Under the pieces are notes generated by a model, which saw only the letters and a list, made by a program, of their open reading frames with translations, did no database searches and was not told where the DNA came from. A stretch of DNA of 64,000 nucleotides from Erigeron canadensis (lineage: Eukaryota; Streptophyta; Magnoliopsida; Asterales; Asteraceae): the NCBI RefSeq assembly GCF_010389155.1, contig NC_057768.1:24933966-24997965 (forward strand). Reading direction: 5' to 3'. Made by a program: the position numbers and the translations under genes. This document shows, piece after piece, positions 35,580 to 48,800 of the stretch. The first letter of the stretch is position 1, and each line of letters starts with the position of its first letter.

Positions 35580-35869
35580 AAATTCTGGTGTCGTTGTACT
35601 TTTCTGTTTTTCTTTAAGATCCTAGTTTTTAATTCACAATGCTTTACTTTTATCTTCAACAGTTTTCTTAATTACTCAAAGTATTTATGTCTCAAAGGCT
35701 TTCTTAAAATTCTTCTTAGATAAAACTCTTAGTTTTAGTCGTTATTCTTAAGAAAACTTTACTTTTAATTGAAGATCCTAGAACACCAAACCCTACTTAC
35801 AAATCTTCGGTTCTTGAGTTGTCTAAAATCCTTTCTAAAATTTAAAATTATCTTAGGTAATTTTTGACC

Positions 35870-36030
35870 GAATTTTTAAATACGAAATGTTATTCGATAT
35901 ATTTTCAAAGAATTATTAAATACGAGGGCGGAGCCCATGCAACTAAGACATTTACTATCACACTCTATGACTTATCACACTTTATGACTTATAAACCCAT
36001 CATCTCACTCCTGTAACGCATAGGTATTTT
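35870..36030 (+). repeat. Dispersed repeat C, partial copy 3
   Basis: Carries ttaaatacgagggcggagccc and two slightly different tatcacact(c/t)tatgactta blocks, matching the 3' part of the copies at 31070 and 34540. Confidence 0.45.
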
Positions 36031-37449
36031 CTCGTGAAACATCAAAAAAAAAAACATGTCCATATCTTGAGTAGTGAGTATAATCATTGCAACACATTAT
36101 ATACGTACCAACCATTGACTGTAACTTTGTAAGTGAACTAGTTTCTGTTTAACATGGCTACGTGATATCATTGGCTTTAAAAGTTATTCACCACAAATCA
36201 TTGGAACAAAAGTTGTGGGTGCAAATATTGGTTTCATTTTTATTTTTTTCTAATCTTCAAGTACATTTTTGATAACCTCACTTCTGATAATTGAAAAACA
36301 AATCCCAATATCCAATCCGCACCAATCAATAAGCAGCCTGATTTGAAGTCCAAGCAATGTTTGTGTAATCGTGTCTTTGTGACTTGCAAAATACGAGTAT
36401 AATTTTTAGTATGCTATGAAGGTTATAATGCAACAATGAATTTTGGAATTCAATAACAGAAAATGTGTCGAATTCACGACAACTGATAAAGCCTTTTGGA
36501 TTCAAATGAAGATCCCTTGGTGTATAAACAAAGAAAAATGTATGTAACTCCAAACATATATAGGATTTGGGCGTGAACATCTTTTCTCGACCATTAGGTT
36601 TTAAGCTGTCATCCTAGATATCATTAGGTTTTGGGTGCAATTTAGGATTCATAAATTGTTGCTAGGCATTGTGTGATCGTTTACTCTTGTTCATAAATTG
36701 TTGCTAGGCATTGTGTGAATCTTATATCATATGATGTGGCCTACCGTCACATAATCAAAGTTTGTTTAACTAAAGCTTATTCATGACATTTCAATGATGT
36801 TATATACTATCTTTTGTATTGTTCAACACTCATACGTTTCCTTGTACGAGTAGTTTTATACATCAAGTGATTAAGTTTCTGTTAAGATAAGCTCCCTTAT
36901 TTTTCATTTAAAAGAAAAAATAAACTATAATAGACATCAAATATTTTAATTTTATCACATAAAGCATATTTTAAAGAAAGAAGTATAATATGCTAAACTT
37001 TTCAAGAAATTGTAATTAATGCAGCTTTCAGTTTCAATATCCTAAAAATGATATTTATATAATTAATGCAATTTTCAGTTTTAATATCATAAAATGATAT
37101 TTATATACACCTTTTACATGTATTCTTATTTTTTCTTTTTGATATGATATAGTTAAATCAACTGAGTTGGATCAGTAGTTAAAGTCTTTGCTTTTAAAGA
37201 TAGAGAAAAAGGGAAAACTTGTAACAAAGAAAAATAAAGTAGTCTAATAAAAAGATACAACTCACAAGGAAAAGGGAGAGCTTGAAATGGATAGGAGATA
37301 AAACCATTAAGTATTTTCTGATTGTAGAAACAAGGATCTATATATCCATCTATTATCAATCACTCTCTCATCATAAAACCATTTTCATTTTCTAAATTTC
37401 ATATTCCATAAACCCACACATCCAAGTTTCCTTCCTTCTTTCTTCCCTC
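36031..37449. other. Intergenic; promoter side of the translocator gene
   Basis: No gene was seen. Two short direct duplications stand out: ttcataaattgttgctaggc at about 36649 and 36691, and a 55-base unit around atgcaattttcagtttt at about 37019-37110. Upstream of 37494 the sequence becomes C/T-rich. Confidence 0.45.
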
Positions 37450-37493
37450 TCTCAATTAAATAAATACATTCACATTCACACATCACTCTATAT

Positions 37494-37530
37494 CTCTCTC
37501 TCTCTCTCTCTTCCTCTCTCTCACACACAT
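37494..37530 (+). repeat. (CT)n tract in the translocator 5' leader
   Basis: A run of ct/tc dinucleotides, common in plant core promoters and leaders. It lies about 90-120 bases upstream of the leader donor at 37617/37618, so it is near the likely transcription start. Confidence 0.5.
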
Positions 37531-37617
37531 ATACATATATATATATATACATCATTTGTATCTAAACAAACAGTAAGGGATCTACTACAAACACTTCGAA
37601 ACAATCGATCTTAACAG

Positions 37618-39386
37618 GTTTAACTAATTCCAACTGTTTATTATCATACATTTTGATTTTATATTTTCGTATATTTAGATCACCAGATTTGATTTTTTGA
37701 ATCTGATTTGATTTTAGGTTTTCCGTTTGCGTTACGCATAATGCCTATATGTATCTATATCTATAGGTTGAATGTATAGGTCTACTAGTGTGGAGGCATT
37801 GAGAGATTTAATAAAGTTTTGTTAAATTTAGTACTGGATTTAGCTGTTATATATGTGTGTATATATGTATATATTTGTATCTATAGGTTGAATGTATAGG
37901 TCTACTAGTGTGGATTATACTGACATTAAGTGATATAATAAAGTTTTTTTTAAATTTGGTACTGGATTTAGCAGTTATATATGTGTATAATATGTATATG
38001 TATATGTACACATTTGTATCTATACGTTGAATGTATAGGCTATTAGTGTGGATTATACTGATATTAAGAAATTTGGTAAAGTTTTTTGGAATCCGATACT
38101 GGATTTAGCTGTTATATAAGTGTATATCTATGTGTGTGTTTGTATAACTGTATATATAATTGTTATGATACGTAAGTGTGAATTGATGTTGCGGTTTATG
38201 GTAGTCGTAGATCTAAGTCTTGTGTGTAATGTTCGGAATAGAGACAGTAGTTTGGGGAAGTGTATTAGGAGGTTAGTGGACCGTAGTTTTGTTAACTTTC
38301 GACTTTTGTTCACATATATGAATGTATGATGTGATACTATTATTGTTTTGGACTAAAGTTATGTGCAGTTGAATAGGGTGTTATTTCACATTGATAGCAA
38401 TACGTAAAGGCAGAAAATGGTTTGGATGTTTCAAGTGTGTGTGTGTTTTGTTATATTCTGCATTCAAGTAAGGATTTATTAAACAATTTAAGGATGTAAA
38501 AGATGGTTGAATTTTGTAAATTTAGTTAGTTGAATGTTACACTTTTGCTGTACAAACAGTACCTAAATGGTATATATAATACTAAATTGATAAACTGATA
38601 TTAGGTGAAAGAAACGGAGGTAAAAAAGATCACAGCAGGATAATAAACAGTATTTCACTTTAGGGTAATCAAAATGACCATTTGTGTTATTAGACAACCG
38701 CTGGGTCACTTGCACACATAGTATTCAGTTTTACATTGTACCTCTCAGATAAATATACTGATGCTAAGATGAGTGCATGGAAGAAACTGACTGGATAAAT
38801 TGATATTTGCCTTTGAGTATCTCTGTACAAAGATAAATATCAGTATCATTTTAGGCAATGTTTGTAGAGGAGATGGCTTCAGAACTTACAACTAACAACC
38901 TAGGCATACTGAAAAGTTCGAAGTCAATTAGCAATACTCTTTTTAGTTATATTATCCCAAGGATTGGTGTAACATCAATGTATCACTTATCTGTAGCAAG
39001 CTGCATATAAACATACTTATCGGTTGACATCAGTTGTTTCCGTATGTAAAAGTATTGAATAGACCTGGAAATATGCTTGCCTGATGTCTGTGCCTTCTCA
39101 CATCTTAAAAGACTTTTCTCAAGATTGTGGTTACTTCTACTATCTTGGCATTTTTGAGTATATGCACTTTAGGTGTCATTTCTAGTTTTACTAGATATTA
39201 GCTTAGTTTGCCATTTTGAGCTACAATCATGAATTTTAGTTGCATATTAAGGTTTACTGAGATCTTTCAGCTTTTCTGATTAATTTTATTATGTTGTATC
39301 ACAAAGTGTTTTTGCTAGATATAAGTTGAAGTTTAGTTACTCAAGGCCTGTCTACATCTTTTCTAACTCATAAGTGTTTTATGCAG
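37618..39386 (+). other. 5'-leader intron of the translocator gene
   Basis: Donor ttaacag|gtttaac at 37617/37618 and acceptor tttatgcag ending at 39386, followed by the leader exon that carries the ATG at 39552. It contains three tandem diverged units of about 115-125 bases (37755-38120), each with ttgaatgtataggtctac or a variant, gtgtggattatactg and actggatttagc. Confidence 0.55.
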
Positions 39387-39551
39387 GAGGTTTGTTTTTT
39401 GTGTGGTTTGGAAGATGAAGACTCTCCTCAAGTTGGATAAGTGAGAGAATTTTGATTTAGAAAAATCAAATATTCATTTGGGGAGAGAATAGCGTTGTAT
39501 AATTGAGCTCTGGGAACTTATAACAAACTTGTGAAGTAAGCTGCTGGCGAA

Positions 39552-42500
39552 ATGATAAACAAGTCACTTTTTTTGACTTACCTGTACCTGTTCATCTACA
39601 TTTTGCTGTCATCTGGAGTTATTCTCTACAACAAAGTAATTAGTTTGCGCCTTCTCTCTCAATATTTGTCACTGGCTACTAATATCCTTTGTGATGTACC
39701 ATTGGATGCGCGCGCACTTTTTTCATATTCATGTTCTTTCAAAAGTTGGTGAAGTGGTTCCGATTCTGCAAATTGGAGTTCTGCATGTTCTATAATATGA
39801 AAATTGAAATGTCGACTCTGCATATCAGCAATATCTTTTGATCATGTCTCATGTTGTGCTTCCTTATCAGTTAAACTTTGAATTGCTTATATTGTTATAC
39901 ATAGACTCCTTTCTCTTACTAAATCTGTAATGATGATGGGTATAGATTTGTGATACAAAACAAAAATGACTATTATATCTGCATACTCTGCTTAATAAGT
40001 TTTACATCTTTGGTCTGGGTATATGGTGAAATCTAGGGGTAGCTTAAGTGGTTGGAGTTTGGGACTCTCTTTCAAAAGAACCCATCTTCTAATTATGGGG
40101 GCATCTTGCCACTTGCCCATAGTAATGAGTGGTTCACCCGGTCCCTCTGGTTTGCTCTCAATCCAGAAGCACTTTTGGTGGCTCTGAACGGTTTCACAAT
40201 TCCCAAAGAAACACGTTCAGTTGTCATCCGTTTTCTGGTTTGCTGATAACAATTAACGAGAATCTGGGGTTCATTAAAGTCTGACGTAGCACATGGTCTT
40301 TGGACTCTCTTTGGTCTTGGCTTCCTTTACCATTTTGATTTACATACCATAAGCACATCATACATTGCTTCTTCATATAATTATTCCTGCAGTTTAGATT
40401 GTTCAAAGTTTCTGTGCAGTGAGTTGGAGCCAGTATGTGATAATGGGTTATTTCTTTGTAGCTCAAATATGTTTAACCTTACCACTAAATGAATGTATGT
40501 GTTATGTAATTGTATTACTTATCCATTAAAATCTCATTTTACCTGCTATCTTTTTGTATAATTTGCAGTGGGTTCTCTCTCCAAAGTACTTCAATTTTCC
40601 CTTCCCCATCACACTTACTATGATACACATGGGCTTTTCTGGAGCAGTCGCGTTCTTTCTTGTCCGTGTTTTCAAGGTACGGTGTTCTATTAGAATTTTG
40701 AATCATCTCTATACATCAGCTAAGTTTCTTACTACGTGCCATCTTAAATTTATAATGGTGAATTCTTTAATAGTCACACAGTCATACTTTTAGTAATTAA
40801 TTGTGCTTCCAAGCTAAATTACTTCAATTGATATAGAAACATGTTTTGCTTGTCATGTGTCTCCCTTTTAGCTTTTGAAAGTTTGAGTTTAGGCATCCTG
40901 GGCGGGTACAGAGGTCAATTTGCTCGGAGTTTATCACTGTTTTTCCAAACTGAGCTCCAATCTTTTCCATGTCTTCGAAATAAACCTGTCAGCTAGAGAA
41001 AGCTTGGTTTGCAACTTTGCATATAACTATATAAAAGTAGAGTCAAGTCCTGTGCTGTTTCTTTTTCTGGTGATCCCAAGAAAACAAAATTAGCGCTCAC
41101 AATGTATTTCAAATTACAAAGCTCTGATATGAACTAAAGTTCATACTAACTTGGTCACTTGTATTCTTTCCTCTTATACTGCAGGTTGTTGCTCCTGTTA
41201 AAATGACATTTGAAATGTAAGATATCTAGTTATTTACTGCAATCAATTTACTTGTAAAATTCCTTACAGTTTGAAAATCATCTCAAATTTTGTTTTTCAT
41301 GTTAATTGACAGATATGCAACATGTGTAATTCCAATCAGTGCCTTCTTTGCATCAAGTCTCTGGTATGATCCACTTAAAATATTTTTTGCTGAATATGTA
41401 GGTAGCTAAATGTTACTTTGTTATAACTTATAAGCTTATGTAAGTTTTTTATAATCTACTTAGACTGCTAGGCTATATCTGTTGTGTTAAAAGAAAGAAG
41501 CAACTATGTTTATTGGAAAAAGATCAAAGTTTAACTAACATGATTGCTGTTTCCGTCCTGCAGGTTTGGCAACACGGCTTACTTACATATATCTGTGGCC
41601 TTCATTCAGATGCTTAAAGCCCTGAGTATGTAAAAGCAATTCCCATATTTCTTTTTTTTTTTTTTAACATATATTATATTCACCTGTTTTTGACAAATAT
41701 CTGTCTTCTGCAATTTGATACAGTGCCAGTGGCAACACTTTTCATGGCTGTTTTGTGTGGGACGGACAAGCTTAGGTGGGATGTGTTCTTGAACATGCTG
41801 CTGGTCAGCTTTGGAGTTGTGATATCCTCTTATGGGGAAATCCATTTTAATGTAGTTGGCACACTTTACCAATGCACAGGGATTCTTGCAGAAGCTTTGA
41901 GACTAGTGTTAACCCAAGTCCTCTTGCAAAAGAAGGGTTTAACTCTAAACCCAATAACAAGTTTATATTACATCGCTCCATGCAGGTACCGGGTTTCACT
42001 GCTTATAAATATGTTATTTTTTTCTTGCTTTTAGAGGAAAAGTTTCGTCTGTCCAACTTTTTCCTTGTCTATTCGATGTGCTTATTATTTTTTTGGTTCT
42101 TTTTAGACTTCACATACAAGTTTAATTGGGACTTGGGGAGGGTTATAAGGTCATTGTCAGCCTGTCAGGGGGGTGTCTTTACTTCCGCTCCAGGAAATTT
42201 TTTGCAAAGATCTTGGCTGTTTGCATTGCTCTTTGCGCATTGCTGTATTGTTTAAGAGTTTAAAAAAAATTGGTGATACATTCCCACCTTTCTAAAGGTA
42301 TCTAAATGGGACTCCATAAACGCTTTGGCTCATCCATATTGGGGCTCATGTGTTCCCAAAGTTGCCTAGTTGACTTTTGGACTTGTATATTAAAGCGTGG
42401 AACTTCCAAATGAATAAATTTACATCGGTACATATGAATAGTTAGCAATTTTTTTTTCTTTTTATACATAAAAGGACAACTTAATAAATCTTACAAATTC

Positions 42501-44128
42501 CACACATATTTACATAATTATGCAAGTCTCTATCATGAGACTTGAACCCTCAACCTATAAGTTGTAAAGACAAAGGGAAAATTAGCAGCTCAACCCCAAA
42601 AATTTTTTTTAAAGAAAGATAGCACGTTCATCTTTTATCCAAAATCAACGCACCCACTATTTTACCCTACTTTTTTTCAAAGGTGTAGTAAGATCATATG
42701 ACATGAGAGCTGAAGATCCAGGATCTCATGTCATTCTATCTACTTGTGAATAGAGCATACAATAGATACTTGGATCCCTCTGGCTAATGATGTAAGACTG
42801 AGTGTTCTGATTTTCGCATTTGTAGTTTTGCGTTCCTGTTTGTGCCTTGGTATTTTTTGGAGAAGACTGGCATGGACGTTTCACAGATTCAGTTCAATTT
42901 CTGGATATTCTTTTCCAACGCCCTATGCGCTTTAGCACTGAACTTCTCAATTTTCCTAGTCATTGGTAGAACTGGAGCTGTTACCATACGAGTTGCTGGT
43001 GTCCTCAAGGATTGGATACTTATAGCTCTTTCAACTGTAATATTTCCAGAGTCTGCCATTACTGGGCTCAATATTATTGGATATGCCATTGGTATGAGTT
43101 TTCCTTTCTCTCATATGCCTTGTATAATTTGTAATTTACATTACTAATTGACGGTTTTTCTGTGCAGCACTTTGTGGTGTAGTCATGTACAATTACATAA
43201 AGGTCAAGGATGTTAAAGCATCCCAACTTCCCACTGATAGCCCAGAACGAATGAATAAGGTCAGATTGCTGACATTTCCTGAAACTTTGAAGTTCATTTT
43301 GTTTATCCGTTGTCTAGTTTATGGTTCTATCTTTTTCTACTCAGATCAGTGGGTCCCGTATATGTGAAATTTTAATCGCCCAAACATATTTAGGACTCAA
43401 CTGCTTGTTGTGTATTTCATATTCCCAATAACCTTAATGATGGACATGTTGGTCTAATGGTATAAGTATTGCTGCAATTTTTCTACCACTTACTAACTGG
43501 TTGATCTGTGTTGTGTTTTATCTCAATCAGGTCAAGTCAAAAATGTTAGCTAAAACTATGACCTGGTCAAACGGTTTGAGAGTCAACCCAAGTCTGTATT
43601 TAATACGTATAAACCTTCTAAGTCGATTTGATTCAAAGATGATGCTATTTTCCTAATCATAATTAGTCCATTAAAAATTAAAACAGATGGACAAAAAAGT
43701 GTTTTGTAGTCAATTGACTTTATTCACTTAGACCTGAGCTGGAAATGACTTGTAATCTGAAACAATTTTGACATGTTATTCAACCTGTTCTTTTGCCATT
43801 GTTGTGTATTTTGAGTGAAAAGGCTGAATTGTCAAACAAATTTTTTGCTCATTAACGAACCTGAATAGGATCTTTTCATAGTTATCAAACAAGTAAGTTT
43901 GCAAAATATCTGTATTACATTGATGGACTCTGGTTTGTGTCTGATCAGGATTGGAGGATTGAGAAGAAGTCATCTAATATCTTTGCTCCTGACAACATTG
44001 ATGATGATACAAGTAGTGGGAAGGTTAGTTCCATGTCAGATATGAGCGTAGACGAAGAAATTCCTCTAATGGCATCTTCAAGGCTTTCACATATTGGGCG
44101 TTCACAGCTTAGCAGCCGGGAGGCATAA
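39552..44128 (+). CDS. Probable sugar phosphate/phosphate translocator (At3g17430/At1g48230 type)
   Basis: Nine coding exons, all in phase: 39552-39635, 40569-40676, 41185-41216, 41313-41363, 41564-41625, 41724-41985, 42826-43091, 43168-43259, 43949-44128, giving 378 residues. The protein is almost wholly hydrophobic to about residue 310, consistent with the roughly ten helices of the TPT/DMT superfamily. It opens with MINKSLFLTYLYLF and contains the subfamily stretches LSPKYFNFPFPITLTMIH, WFGNTAYLHISVAFIQMLKA and FLVIGRTGAVTIRVAGVLKD. The acidic, Ser-rich C-terminal tail (SDMSVDEEIPLM, SHIGRSQL) is predicted cytosolic. There is no plastid transit peptide, so by family an endomembrane (Golgi/ER) location is likelier than the plastid envelope; the substrate is not established. 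Introns carry SINE-like insertions near 40040 and 42450. Confidence 0.93.
40035..40260 (+). mobile_element. SINE-like insertion in translocator intron 1
   Basis: A tRNA-like head (gtagcttaagtggttggag) is followed by a non-coding body rich in cc/gg blocks that differs from the surrounding AT-rich intron. The B-box is weak and no A-tail or target repeat is certain. Confidence 0.4.
42448..42590 (-). mobile_element. SINE-like insertion in translocator intron 6
   Basis: The minus strand has a B-box-like gagggttcaagtctcatg and, further 3', an A-rich tail (ttt...cttt on the plus strand near 42448). Ends not defined. Confidence 0.4.
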
Positions 44129-45816
44129 TTCATTATACACCAAATAGATATATAGTATTCGATACATGTAGGGTTGTTCATGTGGCTTAGCATTAAAATT
44201 TGTGGAAGAGAAGAATTGCTTTATTCCACTGCTTTTTCTTATGGAAAGTAAACGGTCTCTTCTTGAAACCAAAGGTATGGTAATCAGATGTTGTAGCACT
44301 GTAGAAGTTTATTGTAGCATGCAAGTTTATCTTGTTCTGGAGGTTGGGCACATGTATTGTTGTCGTTGTGTAGTGGCCGGTTATTGTTTGAATTTTGAGA
44401 CCAACTGAAATAGACTTAAATGAAAATTAAACTATTCATTTTGTTGTTTAATGTGTTTAGGGAAAATTTTACAGATTGTCAAATGAAGGTGGGCATCATA
44501 AAGCTATATCTGTATTTTCAGCTTTTGGCATTTGTCTTTTTTACATGTGTAAGGATCAGATTAAGGTACTCAAATGCGGTTCTATTTGTGAAATTTTGAA
44601 TTTATATTAGGTTGATTACGCTAAGGGTTGTGTTGTGTATGCTGGTTTCTTTGATTTGTTAGAGGGGTAACAAAACATAAAACATAGATTATAGGTTGAG
44701 GTGGACCGTCTAGAAAAATAATAACACAGTTGGGAAGGTAAAAAGTCTTCAATGAGCATCTTAGATCTACATTGTAGAGGTTCAGTAAGTCTCCCCCATG
44801 CGATATGTTAATGTGTGGTATGACATGATTCTAACCCGAAAGTTTAAATCCTTGGTACCTAGTTGGCTAGTTCTTTAAAGAATCATCTGAAATGGCTGAT
44901 GTAATTTAGTATGACAGATTCCACATTTGTTTTATTTTTGAAAATAAACATACTTCTAATGTCAAATGAATTATATTTTTTATAAAAAAAACTTTTCTAT
45001 GACCAAGTAATTCATTCAACATTACACGTATATTCTGTTTGGAATGATGGAATCTCTTGATATCCGGGAATGAGAGTGTAGGTTCTACCATTCTCAAACT
45101 GGAGCTACCTTCCAGATTTCCTTGTCTGGTTGCAATGAACGACTGTATCTACGAATATGGTATCTGTACTATTCAAATTGGCATGCACTCATAGGAGCTA
45201 AACCTACAAATTCACCATAAGTTGGGTCCCTCAACTTCTCTTGTTCTTTTCTTGCTGGAGGTAAGGCTGGGAAAAAGAATAGAGCACAGGGGCTCAGCTC
45301 TCACACTCCTCATCCACGAAGCTGAGAGAAAAAGCATAACTCCCCAGTTAAACTGTTTTTCTTGTGTCTCGAGTAAACCCTTCTACACCGTACAAGAAGT
45401 CAAACACCCAACAGATAAGCTCGGCATTAAATCAAATCAGGTCCAAAACTTTATTTTAATAGAAGATGAATTTATATGTACACAAATGATGAAAACGATG
45501 CATTTAATAGCATGTGTACGCCTAGTTACTTGCAGCAAATACTTTTAGTACCAATAAAATGGCATTTTGGGCATAACATATAATGTAACACAACTCATAG
45601 TATGTTGTCGACTACTTTCAAGCAGTACAATGTTCGAAGGCATTACAATAAAAGAACCGTGGGGAATGAACCCAAACAAACCATTTACATGAAAAACTGA
45701 GTACGATATGCACAACTCGGATGAAAAAAATTAATACATTTAGCTTAGCATAACATAGCACACAATCATATGACATGACACATTTAGTATTTAAACAATC
45801 ATCCTCCGTAATGTCC
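44129..45816. other. Shared 3' region between two convergent genes
   Basis: Holds the 3' untranslated regions of the translocator (+) and the SNARE gene (-). No further gene was recognised; the longest open frame here (45222-45548) lacks any known motif. Confidence 0.5.
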
Positions 45817-48800
45817 TCAAAAATGCTCTGCAGAACTTACATACAATAGTCTCCTTGCGGCTGGAGCTGGAGGAGCCAACCCTGGTATGTCTCTGATGTC
45901 TTTGTTGTGCGGATTCACAATCTAATCAGCAAACAGAATAACCACATTAGAAAACTCCACCAAAATGCATATTTGATAATTCAACAAACTTCTTGAGTAT
46001 ACAAATCAAGGGGAAAGTCGATTACCTTCACGATAATAATAGCAATTACACCACAGACAATAAGAAATAGAAAAAGCATGATGCATTTATCTGTAGCCAC
46101 CTGTAAAAAATGTGATTTAGTTATACATGAAATACAGAAAACTGAACATTTAAAATAATGTAACTGATATATATAATTGGAAAGACTTGATACCTGGCGT
46201 CCTATCTCCTTCACAAGCTGGGATGCTTTCTTGATAGAGAACTGAATCGTGTCTAGTTCATTGACAATACGACCCATTTGATCAGTCTGAGAAAAACTAT
46301 AGTAATCAGATCCTCCATAAATATACAGACGAACAACAAAGGTAATATCAATTATTTACCAATATTAAGATATGTACTTACTTGGCCTTTCAATTTAACA
46401 GCAGTATCGGTTCCCACTTCAACGGTTTGATGAACCACCTGTATGTAGATCAGATAAGTACAAAGCAATGACAGCAATTAACTATTTATATACAAACAAC
46501 GATGATAAAAATTTACTTGTTTGGAGCGTTCAATTGCTTGATCTGTTTCATCCATTCTATTCCTGCCAGCTTGTATAAGCTCCTGATTCGACATTTCTAG
46601 AAAAGCAGCCGATGCAGTGAGATACATAGATAAATTCTAAATTACTGATGGCCATTTCTTTAACTAAAATGACATTGATCAGAAGTGCAAGACATCTAAT
46701 GAACCTCATGACTTCCTAAATTTTTTATTTTCCAGGATAAATATAAAGCAGTAAACCTGATCTCACCTGATGCAACCTGGGCGTTGTCGTCAGCCATAGG
46801 TTCACTAGCACCTGCTCCCATATCAAATAGTTCAACCCTCTTATTTCCAAGAGTGCTTTGGTGTCTGGATTTAATAAAAGACGGAAGATGGTCAGAGAAT
46901 GTTAACATAGTAACGATCTTATATATAACTATACTACATCAAAGCTTTGTCAGCATTTGATTACGTTATCAGTCAATCCATTAAATCCAACCATACTAAG
47001 CACATGTAAATTTTCATTTTGAGTCATAGAATGGGATAAATATAGTAACTTCCAAAAATCAACATGGGTCCAGATGTATCTCCAATCATGAATGCTAAAA
47101 TTTAAAAAATATACATGAACTTACGTCTTTCTCGAGGCCACAAATGAATTCAGCTTTTTAATCTGCAAACACAATTATAAAAAATTAGCTAGGTTACAGA
47201 AACAAAACCATGCATCAGTAAATAACAGTTAAGTTGAGCACCACCGTATCGCAGGTTGAGAAAACATACATCCATTTGATAAATAAAATCTAGGACCATG
47301 AACATATAAATTAAACACTTCAAGCCAATATGAGAGCTGATATATAAGTATACAGACATATAGAAGCTGATATAAATTACAGATAAATAATACATAAAAA
47401 ATCATGTGGATGTTGCAGGTATCATCAATAAGTAAAAGTAGAGGTGGCAAAATGTATGGGTTGGATCGGGTTGGGTGACGGATCCAAATGGGTCCGGGTC
47501 ATAACGGGTTCGGGTCATAACGGGTCATTTTGAAAATGGGTCAAAACGGACCCGGGTCAAAACGGGTTATTATTTATCAAATGACTAAAAAGAACAAGGA
47601 CTTGTTTATTTTGTAGGAAAATCTTTTGCCATTAAAAATTCTATCCTAAATATAAAAAACATAGCATGTAAGATGATAAAGTTGTATGGATTGGATAAAT
47701 CGGTCACGAGTCCGTAATCAAAATATATAATTTTTTTATATTTATTATACTCCACAAGTCTGTAGTATACATGTATAATATAAATTTATTCCTACAAATA
47801 AAAAAAAGCCAGCTAAGTTACACGTATTCTATGCCTTTTATTGATATTAATAGTGGTGTAAACAGTAAATCTCACTTCTCTCTCAATTCTTAAATTTACT
47901 TTTCTCCTTTTGCCTTTTATTACAGAACGAAAGCAAGCATAAATTTCGTTGCCTTTTAATTTGTTTCAATTTGATTTCGACATCTAACGTAATAACTGAA
48001 CAGTGGTCGAAAGTTGGTTGTAACGCTAGTTGTGACGGCGAAGCTGGTGGTAGGTTGTGGCGTTGTGCTCGTGGAGGCCGGAAGTTGGTTGTAACACCGG
48101 TGGTTCGAGGGTGGTTGTAACAGAGAAGATGGCGGTAGGTGGTGGTCGGAAGTTGGTTGTAATTCCAGGGTGATTGTGACAGAGAAAATGGCGGTGGGTG
48201 ACTAGGTGGTCGTCGGAGGTTTGTTGTAATTCGAGGTGGTTGTGACGGAAGTTGGTTGTAACATCAGTTTGTTTAATTGAGTTTGGGCGAATATTAAACC
48301 GTACTCTTCTAATCTACCGCCCAATTTGACCCGTTTCAAAATTGAAGATGAAGCATTATTATCCATTCTCACCCGTTACAATCTAAAACATCACCCAAAA
48401 TCACCCAAACAATTAAGAATGTCACCCAATATAACCCATATGTAAGAGTTTGGGCAGAAGTTGCCGGCTCTAAGTAAAAGGCATGACTATGATAAGTATC
48501 AGCAAATGGGCTTTATAGTCCATTTGGTCATAGCGCTTGCCTTGCATGTCATAACCAATCCCTCTTGAGCCATGTTGGCTCGAAGTCAACTCCTGATATT
48601 TGATATCACGAGTTCAAATCCGAGGGTAGGTACGTACACATATTTAATCTTACCATATCTTGCTTCTCATCATTGAGTTTCTTGGTGACATCCGGAGGGT
48701 TTTTACTTTCCTCCTCTTTGATTTCACGATCAAACTCTTTAATCAACCTACAGGAAAACAAATCCATCAAGTTCCCAGATTTGGGTTCTTCTGGACTCTG

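Noticed and set aside
45222..45548. 108-codon open frame between convergent genes
   Set aside because: Lies in the shared 3' region, no known domain, no splice or codon support.
48010..48260. Tandem ggtcggaagttggttgtaac-like repeats as a possible separate minisatellite locus
   Set aside because: They are internal to the hAT-like element 47439-48472 and are better described as part of it.
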